DNA of 64,000 nucleotides from Camarhynchus parvulus (GCF_901933205.1 NC_044573.1:53253493-53317492), one strand, 5' to 3'; positions 14,054 to 26,207 are shown, counted from the first letter of the stretch. Notes: generated by a model from the sequence alone, not told the origin. Translations and numbers: made by a program.

Positions 14054-14312
14054 CCCTTCCCTTCCCTTCCCTTCCCTTCCCTTCCCTTCCCTTCCCTTCC
14101 CTTCCCTTCCCTTCCCTTCCCTTCCCTTCCCTTCCCTTCCCTTCCTTCCCTTCCCTTCCCTTCCCTTCCTTCCCTTCCCTCCCTTCCTTCCCTTCCCTTC
14201 CCTTCCCTTCCCTTCCCTTCCCTTCCCTTCCCTTCCCTTCCCTTCCCTTCCCTTCCCTTCCCTTCCCTTCCCTTCCCTTCCCTTCCCTTCCCTTCCCTTC
14301 CCTTCCCTTCCC
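14054..14312 (+). repeat. Long (CCCTT)n pentanucleotide microsatellite
   Basis: About 260 bp of almost pure CCCTT/TTCCC repeat fill this interval, all pyrimidine on the plus strand. The period is broken in the middle (about 14141-14190) by CTTC and CCCT units, which splits the array into two purer blocks. The long frames here (Pro-Phe-Leu type on plus, Arg-Glu-Gly-Lys type on minus) follow from the repeat and are not genes. A mirror-symmetric homopyrimidine tract of this length can adopt triplex (H-DNA) structure. Confidence 0.97.
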
Positions 14313-15460
14313 TCACAGATGGGAAGGACGAGTCTGTCTGATTTCAGATTCCTAGCATCTGATGAACACGACAGTTAAACTCCTTGCAGTCCTCTCAGTT
14401 GTCCAGTTTCTATTTTCCCGCTATAATCAGAGGAGCTGCCATTCACAATCACTCCAGACCTGGTGTGAATATTTAAAACCTTTATAACTATCTGAGTGTC
14501 AGTTGTGGAATAGATCTGATGACTGTGATCTAGGATGAGTAAGGACTTTTTGGACTCCTCCCATGAATTCATGGTGGGAAGCAAAGTTGTCAAAAATATC
14601 TGCTATTAATGCCAGCAGAGTGTGCTTCTGCTTTATTTGTGTAATTTTATTCTGACACCTTAGTCCCATGTCATTTGTACTTTTGCCCCTAGGATCAACA
14701 CTGGATTCTGTATTGAAAGTTGAGAGCAGGTATTTATTGTAGGCTTTGAGCCATACTTAAATGATGTTTGATCTCATTGCCATTATCATAGCATAGCTGT
14801 CTCTTTCTTCTTTCCAATTCTCTTTCATTCATAAGGCTGAAAGACCTTTTAATCTTTATGCAATTTCCTCTGCAAGGTCTAAATCACCTTGATATTTGGC
14901 AACATTGATTCTGTCTTTCCCTTCTTGATTGCTCAATCTTAGAGAATTTCCTGAATAATAAAAATTATGTCCATATATGCAAACGTGGTCATAAGGTATC
15001 TTTTGGCACATTTTCTCTATTTATTATATGTAATTTATACAGGATTTGTATTAGTCCAAACGTGTTCTTTAGCAGGTCCTATCCAATTTCTGTTTAAGTC
15101 TATGGCACTTTCATGATAGATCTTAATGGTTGTGGGATTTAGCCCAAAGCCTGGTGTATTTAAGTCAGTTTTAATCTGAAGGGCCTGTAATAAAACCAAT
15201 GACTTTGATCTTCTTTTCTGGGAGTTCAACTGAATCAGAGACTTTAATTTTTCTTTTTTAACCTCAAGTAACTGCATGTTATCTGGGTGACTGTGAGGAC
15301 AGTCCTCTTCTGCAAAAGCTGTTCTTCTAGTTTAGAACAGCGCATAGGAGTTTGGACTATGAAGGAAACTATTTTCATTGCAGGCAAAAGTGGGGATACA
15401 TTACACTGAAACTTTACTATGAAAAAATTATCTATTTCTATTAAGGCCTAGTAATTATAT

Positions 15461-15512
15461 GCATGTGTGTATGTATATGTGTGTATGTATGTATATTTAC
15501 ACATACATACAG
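15461..15512. repeat. (TATG)n microsatellite with inverted half
   Basis: The array GTGTATGTATGTATATT is followed directly by TACACATACATAC. The two halves are reverse complements in part, so the tract can fold back as a hairpin. Confidence 0.75.
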
Positions 15513-16155
15513 GAGCTGTATTTATGAATTAAGTTCAATGGTTTTTTTCCTAACAGGACACCAAAGCATCACTTGCCCTCTTCACCATTACTGGATTCTT
15601 TTTTGGGCTGTATCATGATATCTTTTATAATCTGGGCTTCTCAAATAGCACTTGTGATGAAATTTTTCCCTGATATACTTTTCTATCCTGCAGGAATTGA
15701 CTGTATATTACCAAACTGTTACCAAGTAGTAACTTACAGATGCTGTCAAGATTGGCTTGATATGAACTGGTGAGCTAGAGGTGAGGGAATAACTTACTAA
15801 CCATTCTTTTAAGCCACATTTTATCCAGCACTGACAATGTAACAGAATTGCCAGAACGCTCATCTATTACAATCACAAATCAGATGCCCAACAACCTTAG
15901 TGTTTTAATCTTACTGCGCCTTTTTTTCTCCCCTTGTTTTCTGTTTCCCCTCTGCCCCTGACACATACAAACACAGAGACTTTCCACTTTTATAAATACA
16001 ATAGATGTTGTTGTCAGTTCAGATAAGAGCAAATGCCAGATAGGATAGCAATATTTTCAGTCCTGGCAAATGCAATCATAAGTTCAGTTTATTAATATTG
16101 CAACAGTTGCACTAAATGAGATCACTTGGATAACAAAACATTTATCAACAAAACG

Positions 16156-16169
16156 CTGCCACCTACTGA
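16156..16169 (-). promoter_or_regulatory. CTCF-like core motif
   Basis: The minus strand reads TCAGTAGGTGGCAG, which matches the CTCF core CCASYAGRKGGCRS at 13 of 14 positions (first base differs). Binding is inference. Confidence 0.4.
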
Positions 16170-16816
16170 AGTTTTGCAAACAGCCCAGATGATTGGATAA
16201 GATCACAAATTCACTCTGTCACAAGCTTATGGTCTTTGCTGAAATCGTTCTGAGGGGAAAAAAGCAAGAATGATAACCAGCAGAACAAGACAAGACATCT
16301 CTTTCACGCAGTCTGTTCAGCAAGTGTCAGGGTAAATCCTGGAGAGCAACCTCCAAAGAGGAAAGGAGATTTCGCTCTTTGTGCTCACTATGCTGTGGAG
16401 TTTTCAACCATTGTGGCTAGGGAACTCATCAAACACTTTGGCTTACAGCCTATTATAAACTTCCAGTTTTCTTGTGCTGATGTTCAAAGCTTCTATCCAG
16501 GCCCTACTAAACTGACATTACAACTTGCCAGCTTTTTGTTGTGTTGCAACACCCTAGATTATAAAGGCTTTGTAAATAAATATAAAAGAAATCTTAGTGA
16601 TTACAACAAATCTTGTGAGTTTTCTTTTACAAGATCTCAACCAACTAAAAATTTTTATTATTTCAGTATGGAACCAGGCATGCCATGAAACAAGAAGTCC
16701 TGCACACCATACAGGTGTGTCAACCAGCAGATGATTAGAGATGCAAGGGCTGATAAAGCTTTGGATAGGAATTGTTGTCCCCACTTGAAACCGCAGACAG
16801 CAGTTCTAGACTGCCA

Positions 16817-16840
16817 TTACCTAAAATGGCTTTTAGGTAA
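16817..16840. repeat. Perfect 10-bp inverted repeat, TGGC loop
   Basis: TTACCTAAAA and TTTTAGGTAA are exact reverse complements separated by TGGC. They form a perfect short hairpin in otherwise ordinary AT-rich DNA. No flanking structure suggests a longer precursor. Confidence 0.8.
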
Positions 16841-17225
16841 GAATGTGGATCTCATTTCCTAGAGTCTTGGGAGAATTGCTTTGTGGATTTAGCTGTTAGT
16901 TATTGGTAGAAGTATTTAAAAGAAATGCAAACAAAATTATTCATGGTGCAACTATTTTTTTACATTATGGGTAAAAAGGAGTATTTATCTTAACCAAGTA
17001 AAGCAAACTCAAAGAGTCAGGACAGCATAGTTTAGAAATTACAGTCTTAGTGCATTTACTTCATGCAATGGGTGACCCATCTTACCCTTACAATAATATT
17101 CAGTTTCTGATCTGTACTGATCACAAAATTAATACTTACCCCTGGAACATGGATGCTAAAGTTATAGACAACTTACAGGGCATGAAATAATGTCTGCTTT
17201 TTAAGATGACTACAACAGAGCATTT

Positions 17226-17310
17226 AAACACGAGCATAACTTTAAGCATGAGAGTAATTCCATTGAAATAAACAGGACTACTCAAACATTTCTGATTTTG
17301 CATGTGCTTC
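17226..17310. repeat. Relic of ancient amniote interspersed repeat
   Basis: The stretch reads GAGCATAACTTTAAGCATGA, then GTAATTCCATTGAA, then GGACTACTCA and GCATGTGCTT. This is the layout of a widespread old amniote repeat in which a CCCATTGAAGTCAATGGG-like centre is flanked by partly inverted arms. The copy is strongly decayed. The exact family (an old CR1/L3-type tail is possible) needs a library search. Confidence 0.5.
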
Positions 17311-17314
17311 TGTG

Positions 17315-20300
17315 CTCTGGTAGCTCAGGGGCTAAGAATGGATATGCTTATTTAAAACAGTGTTTAGCTGCTAAGCCTATGTTCAGCATTACTGATTCCT
17401 TTCCCTTTCATCAGACAGATACAAGGACTTCTCAATTTTTCTAGCCTCCTTCTGGGTCAGTGTCTTGGGGTGACTGTATGATACTGTATCTCATATAATC
17501 TGCTTTTTTTTTATCATTTCCTCCTAATTTGTCTCCAAACTGAGACAGTCAGTTTCAAACTTTATTCTGTCTTACAACACATTTGACGTAGAAAACAGCT
17601 ATAAACCCAAACCCTGAGTCCTGAGGGAGTAAAGTGGATGACTTGAAAGGAAACACTAGAGGTTAGTCTAGATTAGGGGATGCAACAGATATTAGGCTAG
17701 GGCTGGATCTTCCTGACCTAATTTTGGACATTTTTGCACTGGAAAACAGGATTGCCTCCCTTTGGATTTCACTCTTTGTGACTGCCTTTGGGTTCCCCTT
17801 CGCAACTTGACTAACCCTGGATTCATTATCTCTTCCTAACACAGGAATTGTCCTTACTGCTGTCATGCCAAGATTGTTTCATGCAGGACATGAACACATA
17901 TACTCACTGCTGTTTTGGGAAACCCCAGCTAGCGACAAGCCAGACCCAGAATCATTAACTTGATTTGGCCACTATGTTTAACTCTTTTGCAGTAAAACCT
18001 ACAACATCTTTTAGTCTTCAGTGAGTTTTTAAACATGGATTATGAAGGGTTAGTTATCCTGTTGTACCTGTAATGTGTATCCAGTGCCAGCTCTACCATC
18101 TTTCTTGCAGTGTAAGCAGGGCAAAACCTGAAATCCCCACTGTGGGCCACCTGGAACTGGTATTACCAGATATAAGCTCTGACTAGTTTAGGTAGGCTTG
18201 GGCTTTAAGCTGTGCTTTGCTGCAGCTACTCTCCAACAAAAAGGAACTTCTCAAAGGGTTTTGACTCCACTCAGGGACACTGCAGCCAACACATCTGCTA
18301 GCTGTGGAGATGAAAGTGACTGTTTAATGCACACCATTGCCCTAACAAGTGCGCAGGTGCAGTTTCTGGCTGGAGCTCTTCACGTTGGCCTGTCTGTATT
18401 TAACTTCCACTATCAGGACTTGTGGTTATTTCTGAGCTCAGAGCTCCTGGCCTGTCACTCAGTGACATCATTCCTCTAACAGCAACTAGAGATTGCTTCT
18501 TCTGTGGCCATCTGCAGACTTTCCACAGTTGTAATGTACCTTGCCCTGTATCCACATTAGTGAATGGCTGTGAGAAGCCACTCCTCTTGTGATAGAAAAT
18601 GGCTCAGAGAAGAGACATGAGAATACAGGTTTCTAAAGACAAGCTATTCATAAAGCCAAGAAAACATTGATTTAGGGCCAAAGTCCCACTGCAGCCTATT
18701 GAGGGTATGCTCACTCTGCCCAGGGCAGAGCCATGTCACCTGCTCCCAGGAGCAAGACAGCTGTGTCTGTGGGGCTTTCCAGCCCTCCAGTGAAACACTG
18801 CTCATGGCAACTGTGCTCCATCATTAGAGGCTCCAGGGGCATGTACAGGGCCATCCTGAAGTATAGTTCTGGCAGCCTATTTAAACAAGAGTGTATGCAG
18901 CCAGGCTTTCATGCACAGTGTGGAGCTTGGCAGGTTTTGCCTTTACAGATCTATGTGTCCCATGAGTTGGGATGGGGGACAGGGAGGGATAATTTTGATA
19001 AATCATTTTATTCTCAAGTCTGGAGTGGCACCAGCGTGATGAAATGAGCTCTTACTCTCTGTGGTGAGGGAAGTCTCCAAGCTGTTAGAAGAAGCTGGGG
19101 CTCTCAAACACAATTTTTAACCTTCTTATAATCATTGCTTGGCTTTCTAAACCATTGGTGGGGTGGAAGGAGAGATCTTGTGGAGCTGCCTACTAGGCAG
19201 CACTGTCCTGTTTGGGTGGTGTCATGATAAATGCCTACGCAGATGCTAGCTCTCAGGTTGGAGAAAATAACTGCATTGGTATTGCTACAATGGCAGATAT
19301 GAGATCCTTGATGCGTATCTTCTGGAAAAATCACTGTTCTCCCCCTCTTGCTGCACAAGCACACTAACAAAATTTAACATCAAAAATCCATTAAGATTTT
19401 TAGTAGCTAGTCAAAGCAGTGTATTTTAGTAGATTTTTCTAATCAACCTCAGTGGAAAAAACATTTTACCCCATCCAAATAGAATTTCTGAAGGCACCAC
19501 ATCTAGAGGTTCTCTCTTGCATATGACTTACCTTTACTTACAAGTAAAATTTTGTATGTGTTACGTTTTCTAGTTACACCTATTAAAGAAGTTTGTCACT
19601 ATGTCATTAAATTAGCAATGCTTATGAGTTTGTATTTTTGGTCAATAAATCTCTACCAGTGAACACCAGAGCATGATCTCATTTTTTCATGTGGAAGTTT
19701 AGAGTGGAGCACACATGCAAATATTGTCTCTTTGTTTAGCATAGATTATTATCCTGAGCTATTCCAGAGTGGAGGCAGGGCTTGTGCTGGGGAGAGTTAG
19801 GCATGAGGAGCTTGGCTGATTGTGGCTGGTAAGAATAGCTCCTGGGTGGCTGTTACTTGCCCTCTGAGCAGACTAGCTTTTCAATTTTCAATTCAGCATT
19901 CTCACAAAATTGACAAATAGGTAAAGTCATATGAAGGATTTGAAATCCTAGAGCACTGTGACACTGCCATGACAACAGGCATGGCATCCAGCTTCCATGT
20001 ACCTTGCTAGGGCATCATATCCTACTGGACTCTAAAGTGTGTCTATAAACTGGCTGCAGGAAATATGGCTGTTACAGAGAAAAATCTTCCAAAAAGCCCA
20101 ACTACCTGAGAAACAACCTGAGCCAGCTAGAAGCAAAACAGTATTGACACGAGCAACACTGATATACATGAAGGTGTGCCTGACAAGAGACGGGCTCCCA
20201 AGCAGTCCAGACATGTCACTTTTGTGTATCTCACTGTCAGGAACTTCTACTGGAGGTGACTACATCTTGATAATTGTTTTTTTAAAACCCAGACTGATTT

Positions 20301-20540
20301 TCACAGAAGCAGATAAATAACACAAACAAGGCAGTTATTGGTGTCTATGGCACTCACTGGACATGTGGGTGTTCAATTCTGCTCACCACTAGCTGTTGTT
20401 TTCAGTTCCTGTCACTCTGGGAAGCACTTGTGAAGAATTGTGTCACTGCCTCAGCAAAATGGTACATGTCTACTGTCAGAAACATGCACATCTATCTTTA
20501 AATTAGGTGGCCATGAAGCAGCAGGTTGGATTCTTGAAAG
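17315..20540. other. Noncoding stretch, no gene recognised
   Basis: I see only short frames (up to 104 codons) without known domains, and no clear transposon. Local GC is raised at about 18690-18990 without CpG enrichment. Confidence 0.55.
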
Positions 20541-20541
20541 A

Positions 20542-20745
20542 CTTCCTTCCTTCCTTCCTTCCTTCCTTCCTTCCTTCCTTCCTTCCTTCCTTCCTTCCTT
20601 CCTTCCTTCCTTCCTTCCTTCCTTCCTTCCTTCCTTCCTTCCTTCCTTCCTTCCTTCCTTCCTTCCTTCCTTCCTTCCTTCCTTCCTTCCTTCCTTCCTT
20701 CCTTCCTTCCTCCCTCCCTCCCTCCCTCCCTCCCTCCCTCCCTCC
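20542..20745 (+). repeat. Compound (TTCC)n-(TCCC)n microsatellite
   Basis: An uninterrupted TTCC array (about 20542-20710) passes directly into a TCCC array (about 20711-20745), both pyrimidine-only on the plus strand. The switch by single T-to-C changes suggests one array derived from the other. The long Ser-Phe-Leu-Pro and Glu-Gly-Arg-Lys frames across it are artefacts of the repeat. Confidence 0.97.
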
Positions 20746-22875
20746 ATTCGTTTTAAAGGCATACACAAAACTTCATTTACAGAGAATTGTCTGTAAATGC
20801 TAACTCATTTTTTTTAATGCAAGAAACCACTCACTGTAGATTCTATCACCAAAAAAGGAGATAATCATAATCTGTTATAAATTTTGAGATCAAGAATAAA
20901 CTACACACCGACATGATTTTTTACTTCTCATATTATTCAGGTCCTTTAAGATGCTTTTAGAATGTGTATAAATTAGCTCCAACTGTAATAACTATAGGTA
21001 CTTTTTAGCTTTCATTGTGTTAATACTTAAAATTTCATTTTATTTACCATTAACGAAATGGTTAGTGGTAAATTAACCATTGAACACCTTCACTCTCTTT
21101 CTTACATTCTCATTTCTTTCTGAAAAACAAATATGGATATTGATAATCAAAAGCCATTACAGGCAAGATGTATACCTCATTTCTGGAATCACATTACATG
21201 ACTATAAATTAATTCTGCATTTTGCCTAGAAAGATTGAGCAACATTAACCTGGTCCACACAATTGATTCAGTGTCACTCTAATGAAGTCTTAGACATCCT
21301 TCTGCAGACTGTATCTGTTCCTGTTCTTTCAGATGGTTAATCCATAGCAGGTCAAGATCGTGACTTGTCAAGAATACATGAAATGTCCTAAATGTGGAGT
21401 AAAGTTGTTCCTCTGTGAGTGCAGAGGTCCACATTTGGAAGGAAGCAGTGCTGTGCAATGGGATGAAGAGAGACTAGGGCATAACAAATTTGTGGCTGTG
21501 AAGTCCCCCAGCTCTTACAACACTGGGCAGCAGGTGGGGAGGGAGACCTGCTGCTGTGTTTTTTTCCTCAGACAGTGCAGCAGTGCCCACCTTGCTGTGG
21601 GGGAGGCAGGGAGCTGACTGGTAAAGTTTTTAAAGGAGTAAATCAGTGCAGCACACCAGGCATGAGGATGATTTGCATTGGCCATTGTACAGTGTATATA
21701 GGGCAGTACCAGTGGTGAACCCAATCCTTTCCGCTGAATTTCCTGTCTCTTCTCACCACAGATGCTCCAGTTTAACTAAATCAACATTTATATTACTTCA
21801 GTGAGGTTTTCTTAATTTACATGGAGCCCACTGTTCTCCACTTGGCACCACATGAGTTTGTTCCCATTTCATGAAGCCAGCACCTAAATAATCTGTAAGC
21901 CAGCATTGTAACTTCCCTGCTCTTTGGCAAGTGTTTAAAAGTCACACTACACAGATTTAAGGCTGGTGGATGGTAAAGAGATTAAATTTTCAAGTGCCAA
22001 CTCATCACTTCAGGTTGACACAATTCCCACTGTGTTGCTGAATTTACTTGAACCATTTATTATGGTGGGGCTAAGGGGAGTCTAAGAAAAATGTTTTCTT
22101 TACCAAGAAAGCAAATAAGGATATATATGTTTTAAAGTGCAAACTCTTTATTTTGAAAAATTGGACATTGTGCTTTGTGTGATGTATTCCCTGTTTGAAA
22201 ATTACATAACTATGAATGTAAACTATGTGTTTGTGTGTGTATTTGTGGTTTTATTACAGGAAGCTCAGAGTGAGACCTTAGAGAGCTGGACACCCATGGA
22301 ATCTACTAGGTGGAATTGATGTTTGTGATCTTTCCTATTGATGAGTTAATAAACCACAAGTGTGCCAGGAGCTCATTAAGGTGGCATTCTCAGACTGCAT
22401 CCCATGAAGACAGTGAGAAAGACCTTCACTTCTGTAAAAGTACTACTTTCTTAAAGTAACAGCCCATGGGATGGGACCAGCCTTGGAACAGCTCAAGTCA
22501 CCATTTCTGGGGACCACTAGAAGGTTTCAAATTTTTCATACTAGAAGCTTAAGGGATAAAAGCCCCAACAACCCAACCCTCCATCTCCTTCCTTCTCTTG
22601 CTAACAGCTTACTGTTGGGTCAGGAAGAGATGATTAAATTATGGAGGTCCTCTGCTCCCCACTGGAAATACCTCTGCTTAGCCAGCGGATGTACATAGGG
22701 CTTTGACTGAGGAAAGCTGCCAGTCAGGTTTGGGTTCACAACTTGCAGATACCAAAGACATGTGTGCTAACAGATACTCCAGCCCCTGCTATATCGTTTA
22801 CAGTATTTGCAAACAATGAAATATAATGCAGGTATATCCTGATCCTTCATTAATCAGGAAAAAACAACATTAGAG
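20746..22875. other. Noncoding, AT-rich stretch
   Basis: Nothing gene-like is seen. The segment at about 20800-21250 is AT-rich, and 21400-21620 is richer in GC with an 85-codon plus frame that resembles no known family. Confidence 0.55.
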
Positions 22876-22879
22876 GAAG

Positions 22880-22990
22880 CACTGGGGGCCCAGTTCTGCT
22901 TTCCAACATGTACACACCTTAACCCCCATTAATTTCAGATAGAGTCATGTGTGTATATCCTGAGGGGGTGATTGCATCCTACATCAGCTA
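22880..22990. repeat. Relic of ancient amniote repeat with inverted arms
   Basis: CCCAGTTCTGC is followed by TGTACACACC, then CCCCCATTAATTTCAGAT, then GTGTGTATATCC. The centre resembles the CCCATTGACTTCAGTGGG-type core of old amniote LINE tails, flanked by inverted ACACAC/GTGTGT arms. It is decayed and the family is uncertain. Confidence 0.45.
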
Positions 22991-24190
22991 CAAGTGACCG
23001 AGAAAGGGAAAATAATGGACCTGATACTGGTCATTTGGACAATGTGTATTTGATGTGTCAGAGTCGTTCCAACTTTCCAGTTACCAGATGTCCGTAAAAA
23101 TTCATAGCAGGCTATTAAATTTAGCAGATCCCATCTTAATTAGATTAGCTTCTGCTCAGCATGACAGCCGAGTATTTCACTGATGGAGGATTTATAAAGA
23201 TTTCTGGTGGGAATTCTTTATGGAAGATGTAGTCTTTTATCCAATGGGATTTACAAATGGAGAGGGGGGAGGGAGGAGAGAAAGCTCTGATAAGGACACA
23301 CAAACATTGCCATGGCATGTTAAAGCATAAATGGGAGCTTTTATTTTATGGATGTTCTCTTTTTATTTCTCTTTTACAATACGGACAGGCAGCATGAGCG
23401 TTTTTTGTGTCCTTGCATTATCAGGCCCAGCTAACATAATGGCATACGGGTGGTGGAAAAGTACAAGCAAATTCTTGTTGTCAAATTCCCCCCTAAAACT
23501 AGCACCAAAGGAGTACTCAATGTTCAGTTGCCTGTCAGGTCATGAGTTATTTTTTCACCTACATGAAACAGAACTGTACAGTTTGTCTTGGGCTGGTTTT
23601 ATGTGCTGCAATCCAGCATCTATCCATCCATTGCCCTTCTTTCTTTAAGGTCACTGGGAAAAAAAAGACCAAAAAAAAACCAAAACACAAACCCAACAAC
23701 CAACAAACCCACTTTCTTATTAATTCTGCCTCTGTACCAGCTCCAATGATTTTCAGGTTTTCTCTGCACAGGTTTTTATGGAAGATATATACTGTTAATG
23801 GTGACACTGGTGTCAGTAGCAGAACGTGAGCAGCAGCAATGCCTGCGCTCTATTCCCAGAGTGTAGATAACTTCATAAAGAAAAAAGGTGGGTGGAGGGG
23901 AGGGGAGATCTGGATAATTTTTCTTGTCATTTGATTCACCGCTGAAAAGGTCACTCCCTGTAAGAAGAGACAGTCCTCTCTCTGAGATGTCTGGGGGAGG
24001 AGCAGGAATGGCAGAGCCAAAATGGGGGGGACCCTTGCTACCATGCAGCTTTTGTGAGGTGGCAGAGCAGCCCTTCTGAGCACAAGGGCATGCAACGCCC
24101 AGAGTATGCATGCTGGCAGCTGATAAAAACAGAAAGGGTCCATCCCTTGCTCACGCTGCGGGCTGATAGCATTCACATCATACACCGTTT

Positions 24191-24203
24191 GTTACTAGGC
24201 AAC
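24191..24203 (+). promoter_or_regulatory. RFX-type X-box motif
   Basis: GTTACTAGGCAAC fits the X-box pattern RYYNYY-N(1-3)-RRNRAC at every position with a one-base spacer. RFX factors bind such motifs upstream of ciliary and other genes. No promoter is recognised beside it, so a distal element is the likelier role, by inference. Confidence 0.5.
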
Positions 24204-24483
24204 TGATTAAATATACGTGCTGGTCCTTCAAGCAGTGCTTGCAATTAATTAACCAAACCATTTTCATTTTGACTGTCTTCCATCCTCCCCTCCCCACCAC
24301 CAACCACCTTCCCAAATGCTGACATCTGACAAAAGTGAGAGGGATTTAATGCTCCTCTTGACCTGTGGCATAATAAAACAGAAATGGGATCTTTGCATAG
24401 CGGATCTGATCTACACCTGGGCAGCGGACACCTCTGAGCATCACTGGTGGGTCCAGACAGCAGTGGGCACAACAAACAGACAT

Positions 24484-24503
24484 TTTGCTTTGCTTTGCTT
24501 TGC
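24484..24503 (+). repeat. (TTTGC)n run, four units
   Basis: Four tandem TTTGC units form a short pentanucleotide microsatellite. Confidence 0.75.
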
Positions 24504-24894
24504 CAGGGTCAATGTAAATTGAACTGTGAAAACCACAGGGCAGAGCCCAAAAGAAGTTCTGCTGGAAAATCTATTTGAAATGCAGTTATATTGAAGGATG
24601 GAGGTTGAGTCTTCTTTCTTGGTTTTAAAATTGGGATTTTCCTTATCCCCAAAGTACTCATTCTCAAATTTAAAACCACTATGGAGCACATTTGCATGTG
24701 AACATATACAGACATACACATATATATTGTGATAAATATAAATATTATACAGCTACTAATGTATGTGAGTGGTGTTAAAGTCCAGATGTCACCAACTCTA
24801 AATGCACACTTATCTGTCATAGCTGTTATGCTGGGACCCCAAAACCAGGCAGTCCCTGCACCACTGAGCTCACAGTGCCTAAATTGCAATGACA

Positions 24895-24975
24895 GGCAAA
24901 GTGGAAGAAGGGATCTAGACATCCAAGGTTGTTCAAGGTCATACAGGGGGTCAGTAGAAGGGCTGGAAATAGAAA
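24895..24975 (+). repeat. Relic of old LINE/SINE tail (MIR- or L3-like)
   Basis: CCAAGGTTGTTCAAGGTCAT, ACAGGGGGTCAGTAGAAG and GGGCTGGAAATAGAA follow the pattern CCAAGGTCACACAGxxAGTCAGTGGCAGAGCxGGGAATxGAA. That pattern is common to old amniote MIR/L3/CR1-type tails. This copy is short and mutated, and I cannot separate the families by eye. Confidence 0.5.
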
Positions 24976-26194
24976 ATAGCTTTTGTTTCTGAGATCATAT
25001 TTTCTAATAAAAAAGAAAAAAATCAGTCAGTCATCCTACCCCAAATCCTCCCTCTAATTTTGTAATACAGTTGTCATATTAAACTTGTATGAAATAGACT
25101 GGAATTACACATGGAAAATGGGTAACTACAAGGATCCTGGAAGATCTGACTGTTCCTATTACACTTGATCAAATGCAACTGTCAGCTGCTTTGGCAGAGA
25201 TCACCTTTGATGATTAAAAGGAGAGGACTACATTACAAGAGGGTTTGAGCACGAAACCACTTGCTGCAATCCACAATTAAACAGGAGAGGCTATTGTTCT
25301 GTTTCTGACTGGGAACAGAGTTACAAATTTATTGGAGTTCACAGGCTTGCTGCAGAGCTTGTCTTTAACAAAATTGTAGTCCCATTCTGTATCAGAGCTT
25401 CCTACCCCGCTCAAAACCTCGAGTGCATTAAAGAAGCAATTTAGGGTTTATTTGAAGGGGGAAAAATAGAATGTCGAGTTGGGTTTCTTTCTTCCTTCCT
25501 CCCACTGGCTTTCTGCTGAGGAGGGAGGGATTTGAATCAGCAGATTCTCAATGGCACTGTCGCCTATCAGAGCTGGTATAGATTCAGTAGAAATGGGTAA
25601 GAAGCAAATAATGAAGCACAGACTAACTGACAATTTAAGGATATTTTTTTAACACACTGGCCAGCAGCTGATTTGGTATGAACCATCTGTGGAGCCACGC
25701 TGCTTTGTGCTGCTCGTGCCTTTGAGTCAGAACTGGAACAGTACCTCTGAAAAAAGCACTCTTTGGGTTTTTGACTCTTTTGAATGAGTCAAGGCCATTT
25801 TCCACTCCTGATGGGACTCAGTTACCTTGGCCTGATTTGCTTTGACTCTGGCCTGTCATTTTTTTGGGCCTGTACTCCATTTTGAATAAAGAAGAGCTTG
25901 TGGCTTTTTCCAGCCTTGCATGAGCTGGGTAAATCTGCACAGTGGCAAAAGCAGACCCCCAGCTGCCACCCTCTCTGCCACATGTGCTCACAGCCTATGG
26001 TGGTGACAACTGGCACAGGCTGTCCCTTATGAGATAGCAGATTAAGTCCCTCTTTGCCAAAAATGGCTGGTTGCTTTCAGCAGCCCCACTGAGTTGTGCA
26101 CTCCTCTTCTTTAATTTTCACTATGGCTTTGCTGACCTTTGAATGAGAAAAACATTAGTAAAGAGCAATTTTATGCCCTCATAAAGAGTTATAT

Positions 26195-26207
26195 GTTGCT
26201 AGGCAAT
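26195..26207 (+). promoter_or_regulatory. Second RFX-type X-box motif
   Basis: GTTGCTAGGCAAT matches the X-box consensus RYYNYY-N-RRNRAC except for the last base (T for C). It lies about 2 kb from the motif at 24191 in the same orientation. Confidence 0.4.

Larger units (their letters stand above)
14315..17220. other. Noncoding stretch, small structured motifs only
   Basis: No gene is recognised. The stretch holds a TATG-rich microsatellite with an inverted half (15461-15512), a CTCF-like motif (16156-16169) and a perfect 10-bp-stem hairpin (16817-16840). Open frames are under 100 codons without known domains. Confidence 0.55.

Noticed and set aside
13951..14378. Open frames of 105-138 codons on both strands over the CCCTT tract
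   Set aside because: A stop-free pentanucleotide repeat keeps every frame open. The Pro-Phe-Leu and Arg-Glu-Gly-Lys products are artefacts.
20440..20803. Open frames of 87-118 codons over the TTCC/TCCC array
   Set aside because: These are pure repeat translation with no unique protein sequence.
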